A stretch of 10,168 nucleotides of DNA. Origin: Gemmatimonadota bacterium (GTDB lineage Bacteria; Gemmatimonadota; Gemmatimonadetes; Longimicrobiales; Gaopeijiaceae). Made by a program: the position numbers and the translations under genes. The notes under the pieces are model-generated. The model saw only the letters and a program-made list of their open reading frames with translations. It made no database searches and was not told where the DNA came from. Shown here one piece after another: positions 1 to 5,734 of the stretch. Each line of letters starts with the position of its first letter. The first letter of the stretch is position 1. The stretch lies in NCBI GenBank assembly GCA_024638395.1, contig JAHEKK010000076.1:1-10168 (forward strand), given 5' to 3'.

Positions 1-186
1 CAGCCGACCGAAGATGGTCAGCCGGTGCCATTCCGTCCGCTCCTGCTGCTGTCCGGACCGGTCCTGGAAGGTCCGGTTGGTCGCTAGGGAGAGTTTGGCA
101 ACCCGAGCGCCCGACGAGGTGGCCCGGATCTCCGGGTCGTTTCCGACGTTTCCGATCAAGGACACTTTGTTGAGAGAACGCGCCAT
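1..186 (-). CDS. ssb: Single-stranded DNA-binding protein, N-terminal part (cut by window edge)
   Basis: The minus strand read from the ATG at 186 gives 62 uninterrupted codons to the first base of the window, so the gene continues outside. The product starts MARSLNKVSLIGNVGNDPEI and includes the segment TEWHRLTIFGRL. Both are hallmarks of bacterial SSB: the first OB-fold strand with the N-x-V-x-L-I-G-x-x-G-x-D-P-E pattern, and the W-H-R segment whose Trp (residue 53 here, Trp54 in E. coli) stacks on ssDNA. SSB coats single-stranded DNA during replication and repair and recruits partners through a C-terminal acidic tail, which is not in the window. A weak GAAAG Shine-Dalgarno lies just upstream of the ATG; another ATG at 214 is out of frame. 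The gene is divergent from the enoyl-CoA hydratase gene. The family assignment is firm; whether this is the only ssb in the genome cannot be told. Confidence 0.93.
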   Translation of the reverse strand, partial: MARSLNKVSLIGNVGNDPEIRATSSGARVAKLSLATNRTFQDRSGQQQERTEWHRLTIFGRL

Positions 187-431
187 GGTCTTTCGGTTGA
201 CGTGGTGAGCGCATGGCGGGTCTCATCCACCGGCCACCTGGGCCCAAATTTCGAGACACGCACAAGGGGCACAAAGGTATATGGACGCCTTGGAGCCCGC
301 TACGATGCTCCCGGGAAGGCTCCGAATTCTGGCCCGGTCCGGGGGATTGGCCGTAGCTTGGCCAGGGTTCGGCGCTCCATCCTGAGCCGCCTTTCGACAT
401 ACCCCCGTTCCACCCGAAACGAAGAGCACCG
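187..431. promoter_or_regulatory. Divergent intergenic region between ssb and the enoyl-CoA hydratase gene
   Basis: These 245 nt lie between two divergently read genes, so promoters for both are expected here by layout. I see no convincing -35/-10 pair for either direction. Small inverted repeats are present: TGGCC/GGCCA around 353-366 and GGAGCC/GGCTCC around 292-320. The ORFs that can be drawn through this stretch have no homology I recognise. The regulatory role is inferred from position only. Confidence 0.4.
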
Positions 432-1217
432 ATGTCAGACGATCCACTCGTCCGTGTAGATGTGCGGGAGCGCATCGCCACGGTGACCATCGATCGGCCC
501 GAGAAGCTCAATGCCCTCAATCCCGAGGTGATCGCTCAGCTGGACGGGGCCTTCGCCTCCATCCGCGACGACGACGACGTGGGAGGGGTGTTGCTGACCG
601 GGGCGGGAGGCAAGGCGTTTGTCGCCGGCGCGGACATCGGCGTTCTGGCCGAAATGGATTCCCTGACGGGAGTGAAGGTCAGCAGGGACGGCCAGGAGGT
701 ATTCCGCAGGATCGAGGCCTTCCCGAAGCCGGTCGTGGCCGCCGTCGCAGGCTATGCGCTGGGCGGCGGCTGCGAGCTCGCACTGGCCTGCCACCTGCGG
801 GTTGCCGCCGAATCGGCTCGGTTCGGCCTTCCGGAAGTAGGGTTGGGCATTATCCCCGGCTATGGGGGCACCGTTCGCCTCACTCGCCTGGTTGGCCTCG
901 GGCGTGCCCTGGAGATGATTCTCACCGGAGACATGGTGGATGCGCAGGAGGCGGCCCGGATCGGGCTGGCCAACAGGGTGGTTCCGTCCGACGAACTGGA
1001 GGATCAGAGTCGGGCTCTGCTCGGCAAGATCATCGCCAAGGGCCCGGTCGCCCTGGAGATGGCCATCAAGTCCACCTACCTGGCGGTCCAATCCACCATG
1101 GACGACGCCCTCACCTTCGAGTCCTCCCTCTTCGGCCTCCTGGCGTCCACCGACGACATGCGGGAGGGGATGAAGGCCTTCCTGGAGAAGCGGAAGCCTG
1201 ACTTCAGGGGACGGTGA
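432..1217 (+). CDS. Enoyl-CoA hydratase/isomerase (crotonase) family protein
   Basis: 261 aa, the usual length of a single-domain crotonase. The family adds water across the double bond of trans-2-enoyl-CoA in fatty-acid beta-oxidation or related acyl-CoA pathways, in the cytoplasm as a hexamer. Visible motifs are the N-terminal RPEKLNALN segment (22-30), the AGADI CoA/oxyanion-hole segment (65-69), GGGCELALAC (111-120) and LPEVGLGIIPGYGGT (133-147). Both glutamates used by classical hydratases (rat Glu144 and Glu164) are present, as Glu115 and Glu135, so true hydratase activity is more likely than an isomerase-only or dehalogenase role. The C-terminal helix ends KAFLEKRKPDF, typical of the family. 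The ATG start has a GAAGAG site 5 nt upstream. The gene is divergent from ssb and followed by a short hairpin. Substrate chain length is not readable, and it could equally be annotated as crotonase or 3-hydroxybutyryl-CoA dehydratase. Confidence 0.93.
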   Translation: MSDDPLVRVDVRERIATVTIDRPEKLNALNPEVIAQLDGAFASIRDDDDVGGVLLTGAGGKAFVAGADIGVLAEMDSLTGVKVSRDGQEVFRRIEAFPKPVVAAVAGYALGGGCELALACHLRVAAESARFGLPEVGLGIIPGYGGTVRLTRLVGLGRALEMILTGDMVDAQEAARIGLANRVVPSDELEDQSRALLGKIIAKGPVALEMAIKSTYLAVQSTMDDALTFESSLFGLLASTDDMREGMKAFLEKRKPDFRGR

Positions 1218-1221
1218 AGGC

Positions 1222-1242
1222 TCCTCTCCCTGACGGAGAGGA
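1222..1242 (+). terminator. Hairpin after the enoyl-CoA hydratase gene, possible weak terminator
   Basis: A perfect 8-bp inverted repeat, TCCTCTCC / GGAGAGGA with a 5-nt loop (CTGAC), begins 4 nt after the stop codon. It is not followed by a T-run, so it does not meet the full definition of an intrinsic terminator. It may instead protect the 3' end or partly terminate ahead of the lipoprotein gene. Confidence 0.35.
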
Positions 1243-1310
1243 TTGCGCTCACCCCTGCCCATCGTGCACAGTGTAGCGTCGGGGCCGTGCGTCCCGGACT
1301 TCGCACGCGG

Positions 1311-1320
1311 AAGGGGTAGG
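1311..1320 (+). promoter_or_regulatory. Ribosome binding site supporting the TTG start at 1324
   Basis: AAGGGG followed by TAGG ends 3 nt before TTG 1324. The upstream TTG at 1243 also has a purine stretch (GGAGAGG, part of the hairpin at 1222-1242), but it almost abuts the codon. The lipoprotein signal length decides for 1324. Confidence 0.45.
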
Positions 1321-1323
1321 ACT

Positions 1324-1806
1324 TTGGGCCCATGCTCCAGCGGTTCCCGCCAGGGGAGTCGATATCGAATCCTCGTCCCGTGCCTCGTGCCGGTCGTCCT
1401 CCTGGGTGCGTGCATACCCCAGCTCCCGACCTACCCGGAAGCCAGTGATCCTTCCGATCCCCGTGTGCGCTTCTCCGAGCCCGTGGTCTGGGTTTCCGAC
1501 CCCCAGGACAACGGCGTCATCTTACGGGAGGCTCTCTTTTCCGCCGAGGGCGCCCCTGTGGAATTCGAGGGGGCGTTCAAGCCCGGCCAGGAGCTCCATC
1601 TCCTGGCCGCCCGGATACAGACGCCGAACCTGGGCTTCTTCATCGTCCGAATGCCCGTCACCGACACGGTGTCGCCCGGGCCCGCCTTCATCCAGTCATC
1701 GCCGGCGATCCTGTTCAACACCCACCGGATTCGGCTGAAACTCCGTCTCCGGGACGCCGACGGAAGCGTTGTCTCCATCGACTCGGTGAACGTGAATCTC
1801 AGGTAG
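1324..1806 (+). CDS. Small predicted lipoprotein of unknown function
   Basis: I do not recognise this protein. The frame is open from a TTG at 1243, but the TTG at 1324 is preferred: AAGGGGTAGG (1311-1320) sits just upstream and it gives a normal lipoprotein signal. From that start the protein is 160 aa, with an Arg-containing n-region, a hydrophobic core ILVPCLVPVVLLGA and a lipobox LLGAC; Cys30 would be lipidated after signal peptidase II cleavage. The 130-residue mature part has a Pro/Asp-rich linker (about 31-47) followed by alternating hydrophobic stretches (EPVVWVSD, QELHLLAARI, LGFFIVRMPV, RIRLKLRLRD, SVNVNLR), suggesting a small all-beta, perhaps Ig-like, domain in the periplasm. That fold is an inference. 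It lies between the enoyl-CoA hydratase and recF, in the same direction as both. Starting at 1243 would give an n-region of over 40 residues, unlikely for a lipoprotein. Confidence 0.65.
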   Translation: MGPCSSGSRQGSRYRILVPCLVPVVLLGACIPQLPTYPEASDPSDPRVRFSEPVVWVSDPQDNGVILREALFSAEGAPVEFEGAFKPGQELHLLAARIQTPNLGFFIVRMPVTDTVSPGPAFIQSSPAILFNTHRIRLKLRLRDADGSVVSIDSVNVNLR

Positions 1807-1915
1807 CGTCCGCCGACAGGCGTCCGCGCGGCCCGGGGCCTTCCTAAAGTATTGCCGGACAACCGTTTCCAACGCCTTCCACCGCTGGAAGAAGCTGGGC
1901 CCTTTCGTTAGATTG

Positions 1916-3064
1916 GTGGATGTTCCGAACCGTCCGTCCCAGCCCCCCTTCGTGGTCCTGACCGAGTTGGAGCTGCTCCACTTTCGGAACCTGGTGGCTC
2001 AGGAGCTGAAGTTCCCGCCAGAAGGTGCCGCGATCGTTGGGGACAACGCCCAAGGCAAGACCAATCTGCTGGAGGCCGTGTACTACCTGGAGACCTTCAG
2101 GTCCTTCCGGGGGGCGGCTGACCAGGAGCTCGCCACGTTTTCCAAGCCCGTTTTCAGGGTGGAGGCCCGGATGGTGGGGGGCCGGGCCCGGTCGGTCGCC
2201 GCTGCGTTCGACAATGCGAACCGAAGGAAGAAGGTCACGGTGGACGGTACCGAAGCCGCACCCCTGTCCAGTGCTCTGGGGAACCTTGCTGCCGTGGTCT
2301 TTTCTCCGGCCGACGTGGAGCTCATCGGGGGCGGTCCCGCACGCCGACGCCGCTTCATGGACGTGGTCCTCTCCCTCAATGCCGCCGGCTACGTGACGGC
2401 TCTTCAGCGCTACCGGAAGGCGCTGTCCCAACGAAATGCGGCGCTGAAGCGGGGGAGCTCCCGGGCTCAGGTCGCGGCATGGGATCAGTCCCTGTGCGAA
2501 AGCGGCGCGTTGGTCACGGCGGCGCGGCGCGGGTGGGCAGTCTCGAGCCGGGATGGGTTTGGCGACTACTATGGAATCGTCTCGGGCGGCGGCAAGGCCC
2601 GCCTGGAGTATCGGTCCCGGCTGGCCGACCGATGCGAAGGGGATGCGGGTGACCTCGAAGCCGGGCTCCGGGCCCTCCTCGAGGACGCGTGGCCGCAGGA
2701 CGAAAGGCTGCGCACCACGTCGGTCGGCCCCCACCGGGATGAGCTCCTCATCTCCGTCGACGACGGAACGGGTGAAGTGTCCGCCCGGTCGTACGGATCC
2801 GGGGGGCAGAGGCGGAGCGCGGCCCTGGCCTTACGCCTGGTCGAGGCCGCGACCATTCGGCGGGCGAGAGCGGTGGAGCCCCTGTTGCTTCTCGACGATG
2901 CCTTTGCGGAGCTGGACGACCACCGCTCGGCCCAGATCATGGGTCTCATCGCGAGTGAGTCCACCGGTCAGGTCATCGTCACGGCGCCGAAGCGCTCCGA
3001 TATCGATGCGTTTCGTGGGCGGCTGCCGGAGTGGAACATCCGGGGGGGGAGGGTCGAGGCATGA
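1916..3064 (+). CDS. recF: DNA replication and repair protein RecF
   Basis: About 382 aa from GTG 1916. RecF is an SMC-like ATPase that binds gapped DNA and, with RecO and RecR, loads RecA at stalled or gapped forks. The N-terminal segment LTELELLHFRNL matches the conserved RecF opening. Walker A is GDNAQGKTN (about 42-50), the ABC signature is YGSGGQRRS (about 293-301) and Walker B is LLLLDDAFAELDD (about 323-335), all in the expected order. The start is uncertain. TTG 1913, GTG 1916 and GTG 1952 are all in frame and none has a clear Shine-Dalgarno site; the conserved region begins near 1952, and that start would give 370 aa, nearer the usual family length. The stop overlaps the dciA start as ATGA, so the two are probably translationally coupled. 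No dnaN lies upstream, unlike the common dnaA-dnaN-recF-gyrB order. Confidence 0.95.
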   Translation: MDVPNRPSQPPFVVLTELELLHFRNLVAQELKFPPEGAAIVGDNAQGKTNLLEAVYYLETFRSFRGAADQELATFSKPVFRVEARMVGGRARSVAAAFDNANRRKKVTVDGTEAAPLSSALGNLAAVVFSPADVELIGGGPARRRRFMDVVLSLNAAGYVTALQRYRKALSQRNAALKRGSSRAQVAAWDQSLCESGALVTAARRGWAVSSRDGFGDYYGIVSGGGKARLEYRSRLADRCEGDAGDLEAGLRALLEDAWPQDERLRTTSVGPHRDELLISVDDGTGEVSARSYGSGGQRRSAALALRLVEAATIRRARAVEPLLLLDDAFAELDDHRSAQIMGLIASESTGQVIVTAPKRSDIDAFRGRLPEWNIRGGRVEA

Positions 3065-3456
3065 CGAGTCCCGTCAGGGTCACGGGCGGCCGGCGGCGGA
3101 ATGCCCGTCCCGTGCCGGTGTCCCAGGTCCTGGACGACTATCTCCGAGCCTCGGGGCTGGACGAGGCTCTCGAACGCACGGGTCTCCTCGACGACTGGGC
3201 GGCAGTGGTGGGCGACCGCATCGCCGCGGTGACCAGGGCCGCGGAGGTGCGGGGGGATACGCTGATCGTCGAGGTCGACTCGAGCGCGTGGCTCAATGAG
3301 CTAACGATGATGCGGAACACGATCCTGGGGCGGATCAACAAGCTCCCCGACCGGCCGTCCCTCGGGCGGATCCGGTTCCGGCTGGCTCCGGGACCGGGGG
3401 GCGGGGACCCGGCGAATACCGATGTGAACCAACCACTTGAAGGACGTCATGGCTGA
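3061..3456 (+). CDS. dciA: DciA-like (DUF721) replicative helicase loader
   Basis: 131 aa. DUF721 proteins, now called DciA, are the widespread bacterial loaders or assistants of the replicative helicase DnaB in species without DnaC or DnaI. The sequence carries the family pattern: VPVSQVLDDYL (18-28), then W46-x-x-V-V-G-D-x-I-A-x-x-T (46-58), G65-D-x-L-I-V-E-V (65-72) and D-S-S-A-W77-L-N-E-L (73-81). The C-terminal 50 residues are Pro/Gly-rich and probably flexible, and the N-terminus is basic (GGRRRNAR). ATG 3061 is chosen because it overlaps the recF stop (ATGA) and follows a GGGAGGG-rich stretch; the frame also extends upstream to a GTG at 3031 inside recF, which would add 10 unconserved residues. 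It overlaps gyrB by 8 nt. The recF-DUF721-gyrB order is the one known in Actinobacteria such as Mycobacterium (Rv0004). Confidence 0.88.
   Translation: MTSPVRVTGGRRRNARPVPVSQVLDDYLRASGLDEALERTGLLDDWAAVVGDRIAAVTRAAEVRGDTLIVEVDSSAWLNELTMMRNTILGRINKLPDRPSLGRIRFRLAPGPGGGDPANTDVNQPLEGRHG
3440..3444 (+). promoter_or_regulatory. Ribosome binding site that sets the gyrB start
   Basis: AAGGA lies 4 nt before ATG 3449 and inside the 3' end of dciA. It favours ATG 3449 over the in-frame TTG at 3437, which would place the site inside the gene. Confidence 0.6.
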
Positions 3457-5374
3457 CCAGCAGAAGGGCAACGACTACACCTCCCGTCAGATCCAGGTCC
3501 TCAAGGGCCTGGAAGCCGTCAGGAAGCGGCCGGGGATGTACATCGGCTCCACATCGGCGAGGGGCTTGCACCATCTCGTCTACGAGGTCGTGGACAACTC
3601 CATCGACGAAGCGATGGCGGGTCACTGTACGGAGGTACACGTGACCATCCACCCCGGTGATTCCATCACGGTGATTGATGACGGGCGTGGGATCCCGGTT
3701 GACCTCCATCCCACCGAGAAGATCCCGGGGGTCGAGCTCGCCATGACGACGCTCCATGCCGGCGGGAAGTTCGACAAGAACTCCTACAAGGTTTCCGGTG
3801 GACTCCACGGGGTCGGCGTCAGCGTCGTGAATGCGCTGTCCGAGTGGCTCGAGGTCGAGATCCACCGCGGCGGCAAGCGCTACCACCAGCGGTATGCGCG
3901 GGGCGTGAAAACAAAGGAGCTGGAGGAAATCGGGTCGGCCAAGGGGAGCGGCACCCAGGTCTCGTTCAAGCCTGACCCGGAGATCTTCACGGAACTGACG
4001 TACAACTACGACACGTTGGCCAGCCGCCTCCGGGAGTTGGCCTTCCTCAACAAGGGGCTCAAGATCGTCCTTCGGGACGAACGATCCGACGAAGAGACCG
4101 AGGAGATCTACAAGTATGACGGCGGTCTCGCCGAGTTCGTCGCATATCTCCGCGGCGCTCGTAGCGCGGTCCACGACAAGATCATCTACTTCGAGGCGTC
4201 GCGTCCGGAGGCGGAGATCGAGCTGGCCATGCAATACGATTCGGGGTTCAGCGAGAACACCCACACGTTCGTCAACAACATCAATACCCATGAAGGCGGC
4301 ACCCACCTCACCGGCTTCAAGGCGGCGCTGACGCGGACCATCAACGACTACGCCCGGAAGAACAACATCTTCAAGAAGGACGAGAACCTTTCCGGCGACG
4401 ATGTCCGTGAGGGGCTGACCTGCGTCCTCAGCGTGAAAGTGATGGAGCCCCAGTTCGAAGGGCAGACCAAGACCAAGCTGGGGAACTCGGAGATCAGGGG
4501 TGCGGTCGAGGCTGCCGTGAACGAGCACCTGGCCATCTTCCTCGACGAGAACCCGAAGGCGGCCAAGGCACTCATCGAGAAGTCCCTCCAGGCGGCGAGG
4601 GCAAGAGAGGCCGCACGGAAGGCCAGGGACCTGGCCCGGAAGAAGAGCGCTCTCGAGGGGGGCGTCCTTCCGGGTAAGCTCGCAGACTGCTCCATCAACG
4701 ATCCGGCCCTGTCCGAGATCTATCTGGTCGAGGGCGACAGCGCCGGCGGGTCGGCGAAACAGGGTCGGGACCGATCGTTCCAGGCCATCCTTCCGTTGAA
4801 GGGCAAGATCCTGAATGTGGAGAAGGCCCGCATCGACAAGATCCTGTCCAACGACGAGATCCGGGCCATGGTGACGGCTATCGGCGCCGGCATCCGCGAC
4901 GACTTCGACATCGAGAAGTGCCGGTATCACAAGATCATCATCATGACCGACGCCGACGTGGACGGAGCCCATATCCGAACCCTCCTCCTCACGTTCTTCT
5001 TCCGGCAGATGAGGGAGCTGATCGAGCAGGGGTACATCTACATTGCCCAGCCCCCGCTGTACCGCGTCCAGAAAGGCAAGACGGAGCGGTACGCCTACAC
5101 CGAAGAGGAGCGGGACAGGGAGGTGAAGACCCTCTCCAACGGCAAGGGGAGCAAGAGCATCTCGATCCAGCGGTACAAGGGCCTTGGCGAGATGAATCCG
5201 GATCAGCTCTGGAAGACGACGATGGACCCTGAATCGCGGACCATTCTCCAGGTCACCGTCCAGAGTGCTGCCGAGGCCGACCTGGTGTTCTCGCGTCTCA
5301 TGGGGGACGAGGTGGAGCCCCGCCGGCAGTTCATCGAGAAGAACGCCAAGTACGTCCGGAATCTGGACGTCTGA
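3449..5374 (+). CDS. gyrB: DNA gyrase subunit B
   Basis: 641 aa, the normal length for GyrB without the extra C-terminal insert of the E. coli type. It is the ATPase/TOPRIM half of the A2B2 gyrase that introduces negative supercoils. In order: GHKL ATPase domain with E46-V-V-D-N50 (general base and Mg-binding Asn), D77-D-G-R-G and the ATP-lid G-loop GGLHGVGVS (117-125); transducer domain with the QTKTKLGN segment carrying the ATP-sensing Lys; TOPRIM domain with EGDSAGG (428-434), PLKGKILNVEKAR and the metal-binding DADVD (501-505); then QRYKGLGEMN (574-583) and the usual C-terminus ending KYVRNLDV. The novobiocin and quinolone positions visible in these motifs carry the ordinary residues. GyrB is preferred to ParE because of the gene neighbourhood and the HIRTLLLTFFFR segment after DADVDGA. 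The gene overlaps dciA and is followed 40 nt later by a hairpin. Confidence 0.97.
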   Translation: MADQQKGNDYTSRQIQVLKGLEAVRKRPGMYIGSTSARGLHHLVYEVVDNSIDEAMAGHCTEVHVTIHPGDSITVIDDGRGIPVDLHPTEKIPGVELAMTTLHAGGKFDKNSYKVSGGLHGVGVSVVNALSEWLEVEIHRGGKRYHQRYARGVKTKELEEIGSAKGSGTQVSFKPDPEIFTELTYNYDTLASRLRELAFLNKGLKIVLRDERSDEETEEIYKYDGGLAEFVAYLRGARSAVHDKIIYFEASRPEAEIELAMQYDSGFSENTHTFVNNINTHEGGTHLTGFKAALTRTINDYARKNNIFKKDENLSGDDVREGLTCVLSVKVMEPQFEGQTKTKLGNSEIRGAVEAAVNEHLAIFLDENPKAAKALIEKSLQAARAREAARKARDLARKKSALEGGVLPGKLADCSINDPALSEIYLVEGDSAGGSAKQGRDRSFQAILPLKGKILNVEKARIDKILSNDEIRAMVTAIGAGIRDDFDIEKCRYHKIIIMTDADVDGAHIRTLLLTFFFRQMRELIEQGYIYIAQPPLYRVQKGKTERYAYTEEERDREVKTLSNGKGSKSISIQRYKGLGEMNPDQLWKTTMDPESRTILQVTVQSAAEADLVFSRLMGDEVEPRRQFIEKNAKYVRNLDV

Positions 5375-5412
5375 TCGTTGTCGGGGCGGGACAGACGGAT
5401 CCGCAACGTCCT

Positions 5413-5447
5413 CCCGGCTCCGTCGCAAGGTACGGAGTCGCGGGTTT
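5413..5447 (+). terminator. Probable gyrB terminator hairpin
   Basis: CGGCTCCGT (5415-5423) pairs with ACGGAGTCG (5432-5440) over 9 bp with one G-U pair and an 8-nt loop. An outer CCCG/CGGG pairing is an alternative extension with a small bulge. A short TTT follows at 5445-5447. It lies 40 nt after the gyrB stop. The T-tract is weak, so termination strength is uncertain. Confidence 0.45.
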
Positions 5448-5567
5448 CGGAGGCCGGCGGAACGGTGGGGACTCGTGGCGGATTGGGATGCGCGAGCACC
5501 GATTGGGTTCCCCTCCCTTTATCGTAGCCGGCCCGCAACGTAGTTTTACTCCGGATTTCGTGGGAAA

Positions 5568-5586
5568 CATCTGGCGCACCCAGATG
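5568..5586. repeat. Perfect 7-5-7 inverted repeat in the susC upstream region
   Basis: CATCTGG and CCAGATG flank a 5-nt centre (CGCAC). It lies just downstream of an AT-richer patch and about 150 nt upstream of the susC start. The size suits a dimeric regulator's operator as well as a small RNA hairpin; no regulator gene lies in the window to favour either. Confidence 0.45.
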
Positions 5587-5673
5587 GCGTGTGACACAGA
5601 ACCACCCAAGGTCCAAGGAGATCCGCTGATTCCAACCGTTGTCCGACCCCCTACAAACCAGCACTTGCGCGAA

Positions 5674-5699
5674 ATCCGTGGCCCGACCGGGCCACGGAT
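5674..5699 (+). promoter_or_regulatory. Strong 11-bp hairpin in the susC 5' leader
   Basis: ATCCGTGGCCC (5674-5684) and GGGCCACGGAT (5689-5699) are perfectly complementary around a 4-nt loop, GACC. The stem ends 35 nt before the susC ATG and about 21 nt before its ribosome binding site. No T-run follows, so a classical intrinsic terminator is unlikely. An attenuator, RNA-stability element or protein-binding hairpin is more plausible. The structure is read from the sequence; the role is inferred. Confidence 0.55.
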
Positions 5700-5720
5700 C
5701 GTGTGACCTGTCCCATCAAC

Positions 5721-5725
5721 AAGGA
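5721..5725 (+). promoter_or_regulatory. Ribosome binding site of susC
   Basis: AAGGA lies 9 nt before ATG 5735. It decides for this start over the upstream in-frame TTG at 5639, because the signal peptide begins exactly at this ATG. Confidence 0.65.
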
Positions 5726-5734
5726 CGTGACGGG

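Larger units (their letters stand above)
5375..5734. other. 360-nt non-coding region between gyrB and susC
   Basis: No credible gene is seen here. The susC frame extends upstream to 5639, but those residues look unlike a signal peptide. The stretch holds, in order, a terminator-like hairpin (5413-5447), an AT-richer patch (about 5541-5557) that could include a promoter, a 7-5-7 inverted repeat (5568-5586), an 11-bp hairpin (5674-5699) and the susC ribosome binding site. Its length and structure suggest an independently controlled transcript with a long 5' leader. Confidence 0.6.

Noticed and set aside
435..1415. 326-codon minus-strand frame opposite the enoyl-CoA hydratase
   Set aside because: Mirror of a well-supported crotonase gene; the translation has no recognisable domain and no start signal.
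1876..1891. CTTCCA/TGGAAG 6-bp hairpin upstream of recF
   Set aside because: Short stem, no T-run and expected by chance at this composition.
1844..2734. 296-codon minus-strand frame opposite recF
   Set aside because: Antisense shadow; recF carries all three ATPase motifs on the other strand.
2553..3299. 248-codon plus-strand frame overlapping recF and dciA
   Set aside because: Arg/Ser/Gly-rich out-of-frame translation crossing two well-supported genes.
3335..5428. 697-codon open frame on the minus strand opposite gyrB
   Set aside because: Its length follows from the GC-rich codon use of gyrB. The translation is a low-complexity run of Leu, Val, Asp and Arg without family motifs, and gyrB itself is certain.
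5518..5546. TTTATC and TAGTTT with a 17-nt gap as a susC promoter
   Set aside because: Only about half of each hexamer matches the consensus; too weak to list, though the AT-rich patch is the likeliest promoter site in the gap.
5639..5734. N-terminal extension of susC to the TTG at 5639
   Set aside because: The 32 added residues precede a perfect Sec signal peptide starting at ATG 5735, which has its own AAGGA site; the extension would also cover the leader hairpin.
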